NCBI RefSeq assembly: GCF_032464895.1 | Contig: NZ_JAWDIC010000001.1 | Coordinates: forward strand, 434,001 to 498,000 | Direction: 5' to 3' | Length of the DNA: 64,000 nucleotides | Source: Phycicoccus sp. M110.8 | GTDB lineage: Bacteria; Actinomycetota; Actinomycetes; Actinomycetales; Dermatophilaceae | Shown here: positions 51,366 through 62,608 of the stretch, in pieces | How the letters are laid out: the number at the start of each line of letters is the position of its first letter | Position numbering within the stretch: the first letter of the stretch is position 1 | Translations under genes and position numbers: made by a program | The notes under the pieces: model-generated | Seen by the model: only the letters and a program-made list of their open reading frames with translations | The model's database searches: none | Told to the model about the DNA's origin: nothing

Positions 51366-52307
51366 CTACCGGGCGGCGCGCTCGGCGCGGTGCTGCTTGC
51401 CGACCACGACGTTGGTGGCGGCGACCTTGTCGTGCCAGGCCTGGCGGTTGGCGTCCCACGCCGGCCACAGAAGGTCGAGCAGGGCGGCGATCGACGCGAA
51501 CGTGCCGATGAGCGGGATGTTGCCGAGCATCCCCAGCACCGCCTGCACCGAGGCGCGCCGCGCCGCGTCGGCGAGGGACAGCGGGCCGGGCCGCTCGCGG
51601 AGGCGGACGGAGATGCCCGAGATCGCCTTGCCGGGGGTCGCCCCGCTGCGCGTCAGGAAGAACACCTGGTACGCGAAGGCCACCACGCCCGCGACGAGGC
51701 TGAAGCCGGCCAGGTAGCCGTAGTCGATCTCGGAGGTGATGCGGTTCATCGTGGCGGTGTCCCCGGAGCGGAGCGCTGCGGAGAACCCGTCGAAGAACGG
51801 CTGCATCGCCCGGTAGAGCAGCCAGCCGCCGAGGACGAAGCTCGCGATGCCGGTGATGATGGCGTCGATGATGTACGCCCCGACGCGCTGCCAGTAGGAG
51901 GCGAGCGGCTGACCGTCCGGCGTGGTGGGGCCCACCGGGTAGCCGTACTGCATCGGCGGCGCGTTCCACTGGTGCTGCTGCGGCGCGCCGGGGAACTGCG
52001 GGGTTGGGTTTCCGGGCTGCCCGCCCTGCCCACCGGGCACACCGCCCTGCGCGCCCGGCATACCGCCCTGCGCGCCGGCCGGCGGCCGTGCGGTGCCACC
52101 GGGGGCACCCGGGTGCGTCCCGTGCCCACCGGGCGCCGTCCAGTGCCGGGCGGCCTCCGCGCCCGCCGCCGCGGCCTGCTCGGCCGTGGTCGCCGGGCGG
52201 GTGCTCTTGGGCGCCGTGTGCCGGGTCCAGACCACGCCGTCGAAGTACCGCAGGAGGGCGGCGTCCTCCGGGTCGTCGTACCAGCCCGGGCTCGATGGCG
52301 TGCTCAT
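51366..52307 (-). CDS. DUF2510 and RDD membrane protein
   Basis: A 313-residue protein. The N-terminal ~35 residues are a DUF2510 motif (PGWYDDPEDAALLRYFDG, VVWTRHT). A long Gly/Pro/Gln-rich linker with collagen-like GGMPGAQGGVPGGQ repeats follows. Residues ~135-300 are an RDD domain: AYIIDAIITGI with the conserved Arg/Asp helices, GATPGKAISGISVRL and a final helix. RDD proteins may exchange ions, but most are uncharacterised. It is divergent from the amino acid permease gene. Confidence 0.9.
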   Translation of the reverse strand: MSTPSSPGWYDDPEDAALLRYFDGVVWTRHTAPKSTRPATTAEQAAAAGAEAARHWTAPGGHGTHPGAPGGTARPPAGAQGGMPGAQGGVPGGQGGQPGNPTPQFPGAPQQHQWNAPPMQYGYPVGPTTPDGQPLASYWQRVGAYIIDAIITGIASFVLGGWLLYRAMQPFFDGFSAALRSGDTATMNRITSEIDYGYLAGFSLVAGVVAFAYQVFFLTRSGATPGKAISGISVRLRERPGPLSLADAARRASVQAVLGMLGNIPLIGTFASIAALLDLLWPAWDANRQAWHDKVAATNVVVGKQHRAERAAR

Positions 52308-52379
52308 GGCGACAGCCTCTCACGCACGGCGGCCCGTCCCGCGCCACGGCCCCGCCGCGCGCTCCCGCTCCCCCGCACC

Positions 52380-52385
52380 TAGGGT
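52380..52385 (+). promoter_or_regulatory. Possible −10 element close to the permease start
   Basis: TAGGGT lies eight bases before the ATG at 52394, one or two bases wider than at the other leaderless genes. Confidence 0.45.
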
Positions 52386-52393
52386 GAATCGCC

Positions 52394-53866
52394 ATGAGCA
52401 GCAACGACTCCGTCCTGCGGACCAAACCCGTCGAGGACGTCCTCGCCCAGGCCGGCGACGCCGGCAGCGAGGGCGACGGCACCCGCCTGGCGCGCCGCCT
52501 CGGGGCCAAGGACCTCATGGGCTTCGGCATCGGCATCGTGATCGGCACGGGCATCTTCACCCTGACCGGCATCGAGGCCAAGAACCACGCCGGTCCCGGG
52601 GTCGTCATCTCCTTCGCCGTCGCGGGCGTCGTGAGCCTGCTCGCCGCCCTCTGCTACGCCGAGCTCGCCTCGGCGGTGCCGACCGCCGGCAGCGCCTACA
52701 CCTACGCCTACGCGACGATCGGCGAGGTCTTCGCCTGGATCATCGGCTGGGACCTCATCCTCGAGTTCGCCCTCGGCGCGGCCGTGGTGGCCCGCGGCTG
52801 GTCCGGCTACATGCAGGAGCTGTTCGACCTGCCCACGAGCCTGTTCGGCGAGACCTCGACCGTGAACGTGGGAGCGGTCGCCATCGTGCTCGTCCTCGGC
52901 GTCGTGGCGATCATCGGCATCCGCGAGAGCGCCCGGGTGACGAACACGCTGGTGCTCATCAAGGTCGCCATCTGTGTCTTCGTCATCATCGCCGGGGCGT
53001 TCTTCGTCAAGGCATCCAACCTCACGCCGTTCATCCCGCCGGCCCAGCCGGTGAAGGCCGGCACGTCCGGCCTCGCCCAGCCGCTGAGCCAGGCCGTGTT
53101 CGGCATCCAGCCGACCGCCTTCGGCTTCGCCGGCGTGCTGACCGCTGCGGCCGTGGTGTTCTTCTCCTACACCGGGTTCGAGGCGGTGGCCAACCTCGGT
53201 GAGGAGACGCGCAAGCCCGCCCGCGACCTGCCCCTCGGGCTGCTCGGCACCCTCGGCATCTGCACGGTCCTCTACGTCGGCGTCTCGCTCGTCCTGACCG
53301 GCATGGTCGACTACCGCAAGCTCAACGAGGGTGCGCCGATCGCAAGCGCCTTCGAGGCCGTCGGGGCGCACTGGGCCGCCAACCTCATCGCCGTGGCAGC
53401 CGTCGCCGGCCTGACGTCGGTCATCCTCGTCGACATCGTCGCCATGGGCCGGATCGGCTTCTCCATGGGCCGCGACCGCCTGCTGCCCCCCGCCGTGGCC
53501 AAGGTCCACCCCAAGTGGGGCACGCCGTACCGCATCACCATGGGCACCATCGTCCTCGTGGCGCTGCTCGCCGGGCTGGTGCCGCTCAAGGCGCTGGCCG
53601 ACCTGGTGAGCATCGGGACGCTGTTCGCGTTCGTCGTCGTGTCGATCGCCGTGCCGATCCTGCGCCGCACCAAGCCGGACCTGCCGCGGCCCTTCCGCAC
53701 GCCCCTGTCGCCCGTCGTGCCGCTCCTGTCGGCGCTGGCCTGCCTCTACCTCATGACGAACCTGTCGCTGGAGACGTGGCTGCGCTTCGCTGTGTGGATG
53801 GTGCTGGGACTGGTGCTGTATGCCGTGTACGGCCGCCGCAACGCCCGCCTGGCCCATCGCGTCTGA
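52394..53866 (+). CDS. Amino acid permease, APC superfamily (CAT-like)
   Basis: A 490-residue transporter with 12 predicted helices. GFGIGIVIGTGIFTLTG is the substrate-binding unwound helix 1, CYAELASAVPTAGSAYTYAY helix 3, and FFSYTGFEAVANLGEETRKP helix 6 with its loop. The length and motifs fit the cationic amino acid transporter branch, related to Bacillus YfnA. Placed between fahA and hppD it could import tyrosine or phenylalanine, but this cannot be read from motifs. A perfect palindrome ends the gene. Confidence 0.94.
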   Translation: MSSNDSVLRTKPVEDVLAQAGDAGSEGDGTRLARRLGAKDLMGFGIGIVIGTGIFTLTGIEAKNHAGPGVVISFAVAGVVSLLAALCYAELASAVPTAGSAYTYAYATIGEVFAWIIGWDLILEFALGAAVVARGWSGYMQELFDLPTSLFGETSTVNVGAVAIVLVLGVVAIIGIRESARVTNTLVLIKVAICVFVIIAGAFFVKASNLTPFIPPAQPVKAGTSGLAQPLSQAVFGIQPTAFGFAGVLTAAAVVFFSYTGFEAVANLGEETRKPARDLPLGLLGTLGICTVLYVGVSLVLTGMVDYRKLNEGAPIASAFEAVGAHWAANLIAVAAVAGLTSVILVDIVAMGRIGFSMGRDRLLPPAVAKVHPKWGTPYRITMGTIVLVALLAGLVPLKALADLVSIGTLFAFVVVSIAVPILRRTKPDLPRPFRTPLSPVVPLLSALACLYLMTNLSLETWLRFAVWMVLGLVLYAVYGRRNARLAHRV

Positions 53867-53937
53867 CCTGCCGCAGGCCCGCGAACCCGCTGCAGCCCGC
53901 GAACCCGCGGCGGTGCCCAGCCGAACGAACGATCGGA

Positions 53938-53971
53938 GGTGTGGGGGTGACGGATCCGTCACCCCCACACC
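53938..53971. terminator. Loopless palindromic terminator between convergent genes
   Basis: A perfect 34-bp palindrome centred on GGATCC between the permease and hppD stops; with one mismatch it extends to 53934-53975. A tip of a few bases must stay unpaired in the RNA. It works in either direction. Confidence 0.82.
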
Positions 53972-53995
53972 CCCGATGTCGTGGGGCGCGGCAGG

Positions 53996-56666
<2,671 letters not shown>

Positions 56667-56690
56667 CGGACCTCCTCCGGCACTGGGCGG

Positions 56691-56721
56691 TCCGCAGCGG
56701 CAGGGACTGGGCCGCTGCGGA
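56691..56721. terminator. Hairpin terminator of the EspC/WXG-like cluster
   Basis: A perfect 11-bp stem (56691-56701 with 56711-56721, loop AGGGACTGG) lies after the last gene of the cluster on the minus strand and before the flavin oxidoreductase gene. Confidence 0.68.
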
Positions 56722-56847
56722 GTCGGCCACGTCGGGACGATCGTTCCATCCGCGCCTCGGGTCGCGTGCCGGAATCAGCGCAACTGGCCCCGCCGTCCAG
56801 GCTCTGGGCAGGCGGACGTGACCCACCGCGGGGCCGGGCGGCCGGCG

Positions 56848-57132
56848 TTAGGAGGCGTTGCCCAGGGCGAAGGACACGAAGACGGACGCCACGATGAGCA
56901 GGCCGCCCAGCGACATCACGGCGTTGCCCGACTCGCCGCGGGTGGCGATCCGCCGGCGGCTGCCCACGAGGACCAGCGCGATCGCCAGGGCGTTGAGCGG
57001 CAGGGCCGCGTACCAACCGGGCTCGGGCACGGCGACGGCACCCCACGTGAAGAGCGCTGCGATCAGGACGCCGAGCACGACGAGCAGGACCCGGGTGACC
57101 TTGATGCGGGTCTCGATGTAGGCGTTCGCCAC
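56848..57132 (-). CDS. Small three-helix membrane protein of the EspC/WXG-like cluster
   Basis: A 94-residue protein with three hydrophobic helices (VTRVLLVVLGVLIAALFTWG; AALPLNALAIALVLVG; VMSLGGLLIVASVFVSFALG) and basic loops. The GTG at 57132 follows GAGAGGTAG and gives a compact protein; a longer in-frame ATG at 57165 is possible. It is the last gene of a four-gene run of EspC/WXG-like proteins and may anchor or export them. No family recognised. Confidence 0.7.
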   Translation of the reverse strand: MANAYIETRIKVTRVLLVVLGVLIAALFTWGAVAVPEPGWYAALPLNALAIALVLVGSRRRIATRGESGNAVMSLGGLLIVASVFVSFALGNAS

Positions 57133-57201
57133 GGTGCTACCTCTCGGTGGAAGGACGTCGGTCACGGGGACCGGTGGGCAGGACGGTCGGGGGCAGGCCC
57201 G

Positions 57202-57771
57202 TCACCACACGCCGCCCCCGCCGGGGCGCCGTCGCGGGCCGTCGGACGCGTTCCCCGGACCGCGGTGCGGCGAGGTGTCGCCGGACGGGCCCAGCGCGCC
57301 GGGGCGCAGCGGGTCGATGCGGTCGTCGACCGGCGGGTCGGGGAACTCGACCGGGGAGTCGGGGCCGAACCGGTCGAACGCCGAGCCCCACTCCGGGTCC
57401 TCCTCCCGGAGCCGGTCGACCACGGCGCGGGCCTGCACGCCGACCGCCTCGCGGTAGGCCACGGCGCTCTCGTGCTCGTCGGCACCGGAGAGCACCGCCC
57501 GCCACGTCGTCTGCTCGGCGTCGAGCCGGCGCTGGAGCACCTGCCGGTCGTGCCCGTGCTCACCCCTGCGGGCCTCGTCCTCCTCGGCCCGACGGTCGGC
57601 GGCGTCCTGAGCCCGCTCCTGCTCGATCTCGACCCGGGCGCGCTCGGTCAGCGACCTGGCCCGCTCGACGCCGGCGAGGACCTCGGCGATCTCGGACTCC
57701 TGCCTGCGCAGGGCCGCCTCCGCGCGGTGGACGAGCTCGTCGAGCTCGCGGTCGCCCGGTGTCGCCGACAT
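57202..57771 (-). CDS. Coiled-coil protein of the EspC/WXG-like cluster
   Basis: A 189-residue soluble protein. Residues ~1-110 form a long charged coiled coil (ELDELVHRAEAALRRQESE, RVEIEQERAQDAADRRAEED), followed by a Pro/Gly-rich disordered tail. The length and composition suggest a chaperone or partner for the neighbouring EspC/WXG-like proteins. Its ATG shares a base with the stop of the upstream gene (TGATG). No family recognised. Confidence 0.72.
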   Translation of the reverse strand: MSATPGDRELDELVHRAEAALRRQESEIAEVLAGVERARSLTERARVEIEQERAQDAADRRAEEDEARRGEHGHDRQVLQRRLDAEQTTWRAVLSGADEHESAVAYREAVGVQARAVVDRLREEDPEWGSAFDRFGPDSPVEFPDPPVDDRIDPLRPGALGPSGDTSPHRGPGNASDGPRRRPGGGGVW

Positions 57772-58520
57772 CAGAGGTCACCCGGCCCGGTGCCGGGGAA
57801 GCCCGCGCCCGCGGTCTCGTCGACGTGCGAGCCGGCCTTGCCGTGGGTCGCGGCGGCCGTCCCGGCGAGCACGACGTTCACCCCCTGCATGACGAGGGCG
57901 AAGATGCCGCACGCCTCGACCAGGGCGGGGATGAGCTTGGACAGGTTGACGATGAGGTCGATGGCCTGGTTGATGAGCGAGATCGCCCGGCGGATGCCCG
58001 AACCCATGGTGATGAGCTCCTTGGCGAGCTTGGCCACGCTGAGGGTGACCACCCACTCCTCGACGAGGCCGAGGATGCCCGCCACGGCCTGCACGACCTG
58101 CGAGGTCGCGGACAGCATGTTGCCCAGCTGGCGGCTCATCAGGCTGGTGGCGGTGCTCTGCCGCCCGTGGGCCGAGGCGAGGTCGAGCAGCTCGGCCCTC
58201 GCCAGGGTGGCCGAGTGCGCGCGCCAGGCCTGGTCGACGTGTCCGGCCATGCGCCGGTAGTTCTCCGAGACCTCGTGCAGCGCCTTGCTGGTCGACTCCC
58301 AGTTGCTGCGCATGTCGTCGACGCCGTTGAAGTCGCCCGCGATCGGGCTCATGATCGCCTCGATCGGCGACCAGTGCAGGATCTTCACCATCGCCCAGTC
58401 GATGCCCTGCAGGATGGGCCCGCAGTTGCCCTTGGCGTTCTCGATGACGTCCCCGAAGGCCTGCGAGCCACTGGCCCCGTGGAGGTACCCGGCCGGGTCG
58501 CTGAGGGCGAGGGTGCTCAC
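57771..58520 (-). CDS. WXG-like helical protein with hydrophobic C-terminal half
   Basis: A 249-residue protein. The N-terminal part resembles WXG100 substrates: two helices around NWESTSKALHEVSENYRRM, with a later W in AWRAHSATLARAEL. The C-terminal ~100 residues are strongly hydrophobic (VVQAVAGILGLVEEWVVTL; IDLIVNLSKLIPALVEACG; ALVMQGVNVVLAGTAAA), enough for several membrane helices, as in pore-forming or exported toxins. It overlaps the EspC-like gene (GTGA). No toxin motif or immunity gene is certain. Function unknown. Confidence 0.7.
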   Translation of the reverse strand: MSTLALSDPAGYLHGASGSQAFGDVIENAKGNCGPILQGIDWAMVKILHWSPIEAIMSPIAGDFNGVDDMRSNWESTSKALHEVSENYRRMAGHVDQAWRAHSATLARAELLDLASAHGRQSTATSLMSRQLGNMLSATSQVVQAVAGILGLVEEWVVTLSVAKLAKELITMGSGIRRAISLINQAIDLIVNLSKLIPALVEACGIFALVMQGVNVVLAGTAAATHGKAGSHVDETAGAGFPGTGPGDL

Positions 58521-59137
58521 TTCTCCCCCGCCTCGAACGCGTCGTAGTCCTCGAGGTCGTCACCCACGCTCGCGGCGTCCGCGGTGGTGTTGACGGCGCT
58601 CTCGATCTCGCCGGCGAGGGCGATGGGCGAGAACGGGTTGAGGCTCTTCGGCCCGTCGTCCCAGGCGTGGGCCGGCACGTGCGGGTTGAACAGGTTCTCG
58701 CCCTCGCGCGTCACGTCAGCCACGACGCCGGTGCCGCCCGCGATGTTCTTGTCACCGCGGGAGACGAACGGCCCCGGGTCGCCGGGCGCCATCGGGCCGG
58801 CGGGTCCCATCGTCGGCAGCCCTGCGGTGGTGATCTTCGTCTCGAATGCCTTCATCCGGTCCGAGGCGGCGATGTCCTTGTCGCGGAAGTTGGCCGCCGT
58901 CGTGCGGATCTTCGAGGCCATGCCCTGGGCCGCCTCGGGACTCTGCGACAGGCTGGCCTCGGCGTCGGAGTAGGCCGAGCGGTACTGGCCGGCGAAGATG
59001 GTCATGAAGCCGCTGAAGGCCCCGAAGTTCGCGCAGCTCCCGGCCACGAACGAGTGGACCGAACGCAGGTACGAGCGCTGCTGCTCGGCCGCGTGGGCCA
59101 GCTCGCGCATGCCGGCGTAGTTCACCTCGATGGTCAT
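58517..59137 (-). CDS. EspC/WXG100-like type VII secretion-associated protein
   Basis: A 206-residue protein whose first ~100 residues are two helices of the EspC/ESX-substrate kind (VNYAGMRELAHAAEQQRSYL; GQYRSAYSDAEASLSQSPEA), followed by a Pro/Gly-rich and acidic tail. EspC-type proteins accompany ESX (type VII) secretion. No ESX membrane gene (EccB/C/D/E) or MycP is in this window, so a secretion link is an inference. It begins the four-gene cluster and overlaps the next gene. Confidence 0.74.
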   Translation of the reverse strand: MTIEVNYAGMRELAHAAEQQRSYLRSVHSFVAGSCANFGAFSGFMTIFAGQYRSAYSDAEASLSQSPEAAQGMASKIRTTAANFRDKDIAASDRMKAFETKITTAGLPTMGPAGPMAPGDPGPFVSRGDKNIAGGTGVVADVTREGENLFNPHVPAHAWDDGPKSLNPFSPIALAGEIESAVNTTADAASVGDDLEDYDAFEAGEK

Positions 59138-59299
59138 CGTCTCCCCCTCAGGCGGTGGTCTCGGCGCCGCGGACCCCTTCCGCCGACGCCGTGCCCGACC
59201 CTACCGGGGAGCGCGGCGCGGCACCGTGGGGAGCACTCCCCACCGCGTCTCCGGGCGTCCTCACCGCGGCGTCGCGCGTGGACGGAGGGGACCACCCCG

Positions 59300-61051
59300 C
59301 TAGCGGCGCCCGACGAGCCAGGCGCGGATCTTCTCGATGCGCGCAGCCACCTCGGACGACGTCGCCGCGTCGAGGGACGGGCCACCGCACGCGCGGCGCA
59401 GGTCGTTGTGCACCACGCCGTGCGGTGCGTTGGTCTTGCGGGCGTATGCCGCGACGAGCCCGTTGAGCTCCTTGCGCTGGGCTGCGAGGGCGCGGTGGGC
59501 CGACACCGGCTGCGGCGCGGCCTTGGTCCGCCGGCCGCTCTGGGCGGTCTGCCGCTCGTGCAGCAGCAGCGCCACCTGGTCGGGCTCGAGCAGCCCCGGC
59601 AGGCCGAGGTACTCCTGCTCGTCCTCCGAGCCCACGGCAGCACCGAGGCCGAACTGCTTGGCGTCGAAGAGCACGTGGTCGAACTCGGCGTCGGACTCCA
59701 GCGCCTCGAAGGTGCTCTCGTCGAGCCCGGCCGTCTTCTCGGTGCGGTTGGCGGCAGCGACCAGGGCGTCCTCCTCGGCCCACATCGACGCCTCGGAGTC
59801 GTCCTTGGTCACCCGGTCGAGGGCGTGGTCGCGCTCGTCCTCCAGGCGGGCCGCGTGCTCGAGGATGACCGGCACCGACGGCAGGAAGACCGAGGCGGTC
59901 TCGCCGCGGCGCCGGGCGCGGACGAACCGGCCGACCGCCTGGGCGAAGAAGAGCGGGGTCGACGTCGACGTCGCATACACGCCGACGCACAGGCGGGGCA
60001 CGTCGACGCCCTCGGAGACCATCCGCACCGCCACCATCCAGCGGGAGTCGCTGGAGGCGAACTCCTCGATGCGGGCGGAGGCACCGGCGTCGTCGGAGAG
60101 GACGACGGTCGGCTTGGTGCCGGTGATGGACTCCAGGATCCGGGCGTACGCGCGGGCGCTGGTCTGGTTCGAGGCGATGACGAGGGCGCCGGCGTCGGGC
60201 ACGCCGCGACGCACCTCCGTCAGCCGCTTGTCGGCCGCGGCGAGCACGGCGGGGATCCACTCGCCCTTGGGGTCCAGGGCGGTGCGCCACGCGTGCGCCA
60301 TCGCGTCCTTGGTCAGCGGCTCCCCGAGGCGTGCTGCGATCTCGTCGCCGGCCTTGGTGCGCCAGCGCATGGCCCCGCCGTAGGCCATGAACAGCACGGG
60401 GCGCACGACGCCGTCGCGCAGCGCCTCGGCATACCCGTAGGTGTAGTCCGCCGCGGAGCGCCGGATGCCGGCCTGGTCCATCTCGTAGCGGACGAACGGG
60501 ATGGGCGAGGTGTCGGAGCGGAAGGGCGTCCCGGTCAGGGCGAGCCGGCGGGTCGCGGGCTCGAACGCCTCGCGGATGGCGTCGCCCCACGAGAGGTTGT
60601 CGCCGCCGTGGTGCACCTCGTCGAGGATGACCAGGGTCGGCGCGGTCTCCGTGCGGGTCCGGTGCAGCGAGGGGCGGCTGGCGACCTGGGCGTAGGTGAG
60701 GGCGACGCCGTCGTACTCGCTGGAGTGCCGGGCCGAGGAGTTGGAGAACCGCGGGTCGATGTGGATGCCCACCCGCGCGGCCGCCTCGGCCCACTGCACC
60801 TTGAGGTGCTCGGTGGGGGCGACGATCGTCACCGCCGAGATCGTCCCGCGCCCGAGCAGCTCGGTGGCCAGGCGCAGGGCGTAGGTCGTCTTGCCGGCGC
60901 CGGGCGTCGCCACGGCGAGGAAGTCCCGGGGCGCAGACCGGAGGTAGGTCGTGAGCGCCTCCTGCTGCCAGGCACGCAGCTTGGACGCCGTCCCCCAGGC
61001 CGCCCGCTCCGGGAACGCTGGTGACAGGTGGGAGGCGGCGGCGGTACTCAT
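59300..61051 (-). CDS. DEAD/DEAH-box superfamily 2 helicase
   Basis: A 583-residue helicase. The Q/N-terminal region is followed by Walker A ATPGAGKTTYALRLA, motif II LVILDEVHHGG (DEVH), motif III ALTGTPFRSD, motif V and motif VI FFAQAVGRFVRARRRGE. The architecture and lengths fit the prokaryotic DEAD/DEAH helicases related to restriction-type and UvrB-like motors; the DNA or RNA substrate is unknown. The ATG at 61051 is the likely start, with a longer frame to 61087 possible. The C-terminal ~180 residues are specific to this family. Confidence 0.9.
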   Translation of the reverse strand: MSTAAASHLSPAFPERAAWGTASKLRAWQQEALTTYLRSAPRDFLAVATPGAGKTTYALRLATELLGRGTISAVTIVAPTEHLKVQWAEAAARVGIHIDPRFSNSSARHSSEYDGVALTYAQVASRPSLHRTRTETAPTLVILDEVHHGGDNLSWGDAIREAFEPATRRLALTGTPFRSDTSPIPFVRYEMDQAGIRRSAADYTYGYAEALRDGVVRPVLFMAYGGAMRWRTKAGDEIAARLGEPLTKDAMAHAWRTALDPKGEWIPAVLAAADKRLTEVRRGVPDAGALVIASNQTSARAYARILESITGTKPTVVLSDDAGASARIEEFASSDSRWMVAVRMVSEGVDVPRLCVGVYATSTSTPLFFAQAVGRFVRARRRGETASVFLPSVPVILEHAARLEDERDHALDRVTKDDSEASMWAEEDALVAAANRTEKTAGLDESTFEALESDAEFDHVLFDAKQFGLGAAVGSEDEQEYLGLPGLLEPDQVALLLHERQTAQSGRRTKAAPQPVSAHRALAAQRKELNGLVAAYARKTNAPHGVVHNDLRRACGGPSLDAATSSEVAARIEKIRAWLVGRR

Positions 61052-61088
61052 AGGCCCGCCACGATAACCGTTGCCCGACAACGACATG

Positions 61089-61120
61089 CCGAGGCCCCGG
61101 CATGTCTGCCGGGGCCTCGG
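61089..61120. terminator. Hairpin terminator of the M43 protease gene
   Basis: A perfect 14-bp stem (61089-61102 with 61107-61120, loop TGTC) lies 21 bases beyond the protease stop on the minus strand, before the helicase gene. Confidence 0.8.
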
Positions 61121-61140
61121 GGGTGTGCTAGGGCGTGTCG

Positions 61141-62103
61141 CTACTTCCCCTGGCGGTAGGTCACCCAGGCGTTCTGCGCCCGGGTGGTCTGGCCCGGGCT
61201 GAAGGTGTCCATGCAGGCGTCGTCGGTGTAGTCCATGAAGTTCTTGATCGGGTCCAGGCCGGGCGAACGCGTGCAGCTGTCACGACCGGTGGGGCAGCCG
61301 AAGGCCGGGGAGGCCTCGGCCGGGGTGTCGTCGACGGAGTCGCCCTGACCCGTGCAGCCGCCCTGGAACGTGTGGTAGAGCCCGAACCAGTGGCCGGCCT
61401 CGTGGGTGGCGGTGTCACCGAGGTTGTACGGGGAGGCCGTGCCGCCGGGCAGGCTCTGGTCGAGGACGACGACGCCGTCCATGACGTCGTAGCTGGACTT
61501 GGGGAAGGTCGCCCAGCCGAGCAGGCCGCCGGACAGGTTGGCCGTGTAGATGTTGAGGTCGTCCATCGTGCCCTTGCGCAGGGCCGTCTTCATCGAGCGC
61601 TCGGCGCTGCTGCCCTGGGAGAGGTTGTACCAGGAGGCGTTGTTCGTGATGTCGACCCCGGCGTTGGCGAAGGAGAAGCCCGTCCCGCTGTAGGCGCCGT
61701 TGAGCACCGACATCTGCTTGGACACCAGGCCAGAGACGTCACCGCTGGAGCCGTCGGTGATGATGTGGAAGTAGACGTTCACCGTGGTCGGGGAGAACGC
61801 GCCGCCCCCTCCGGGCTTCCTCGCGGAGCCGTTGGCGTTCTTGGTGTAACCCTTGGCCGCCATGGCCTTCGCGAACGCGTCCTCGTAGGCGCGGACCTGC
61901 GCCGCCGACAGCTCGTTGCCGTCCTTGCGGTTGCCACCCTGGGCCGAGCGCGCGGCGTTGACGGGGTCGGAGTGCGTCGCGCACTCGGCGGCGACGGTCG
62001 ACTCGCCCGCCATGGGCTGGGCGACCGCACTGCCCTGCCCCAGGGCGAGGGCCGCGGCCCCCAGGACCAGGGACGACAGCGCGAGACGGGATCGAAGCTT
62101 CAT
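61141..62103 (-). CDS. Secreted zinc metalloprotease, M43 (pappalysin) family
   Basis: A 320-residue exported protease. Residues 1-28 are a signal peptide ending SAVAQP. A ~90-residue polar pro-region follows, then the catalytic domain with HEAGHWFGLYH (HExxHxxGxxH zinc site) and a NFMDYTDDACMD Met-turn; two Cys pairs surround it. This is the M43B cytophagalysin-like group. The ATG at 62103 follows AAAGGAC at good spacing. The hairpin downstream ends a single-gene transcript. Confidence 0.93.
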   Translation of the reverse strand: MKLRSRLALSSLVLGAAALALGQGSAVAQPMAGESTVAAECATHSDPVNAARSAQGGNRKDGNELSAAQVRAYEDAFAKAMAAKGYTKNANGSARKPGGGGAFSPTTVNVYFHIITDGSSGDVSGLVSKQMSVLNGAYSGTGFSFANAGVDITNNASWYNLSQGSSAERSMKTALRKGTMDDLNIYTANLSGGLLGWATFPKSSYDVMDGVVVLDQSLPGGTASPYNLGDTATHEAGHWFGLYHTFQGGCTGQGDSVDDTPAEASPAFGCPTGRDSCTRSPGLDPIKNFMDYTDDACMDTFSPGQTTRAQNAWVTYRQGK

Positions 62104-62276
62104 GGGCGTCCTTTCGCAGGCAGACCACCACGCCCGGTGCGGCGGGCGGCTCTGCGTCGACGCTAGGAGCGCGTTCGTCTACGGCACTGCCTCGAAAGCA
62201 CAGGCACAGGTAAAGAGTCAGCCATGCTTGGGGCAGGTGCAGAGGCGACCGGAGGCAAACGCACCCGTCAGGGGGC

Positions 62277-62585
62277 TCAGTCCTCGCCGTCCTGCGGGGC
62301 ACGCAGGCCCTCGTAGATCTCCTTGCAGGTCGGGCACACCGGGAACCTGTCAGGGTTGCGGCCCGGCACCCAGACCTTGCCGCACAGGGCGGTCACCGGC
62401 TCCCCCGACAGTGCGCTCTCGAGGATCTTCTCCTTGCGCACGTAGTGGGAGAAGCGCTCGTGGTCGCCCGGCTCCTGCAGCTGCTCCTGCACCTCTTCGC
62501 GCTCGAGCACCGCCGTGCTCGTCTGCTGCTGCGGCTGCGCCTGCGGCGCGTGCGGGTCGTCCAGGGGGATCTGGGGCTCGCTCAT
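62277..62585 (-). CDS. DUF3039 zinc-ribbon protein
   Basis: A 102-residue protein. The N-terminal third is Gln/Pro-rich and disordered; the C-terminal part carries a zinc ribbon with CGKVWVPGRNPDRFPVCPTC, the hallmark of DUF3039, preceded by ERFSHYVRKEKILESALSGE. This family is nearly universal in actinobacteria next to yqgE-like genes and has no known role. The ATG at 62585 is fixed by a TACACT −10 element six bases upstream. Confidence 0.92.
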   Translation of the reverse strand: MSEPQIPLDDPHAPQAQPQQQTSTAVLEREEVQEQLQEPGDHERFSHYVRKEKILESALSGEPVTALCGKVWVPGRNPDRFPVCPTCKEIYEGLRAPQDGED

Positions 62586-62591
62586 CCCCCG

Positions 62592-62597
62592 AGTGTA
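62592..62597 (-). promoter_or_regulatory. −10 element of a leaderless promoter (DUF3039)
   Basis: TACACT on the minus strand, six bases before the ATG at 62585. It overlaps a copy of the recurrent GTATGCC word at 62595-62601. Confidence 0.58.
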
Positions 62598-62608
62598 TGC
62601 CGGGTCCC

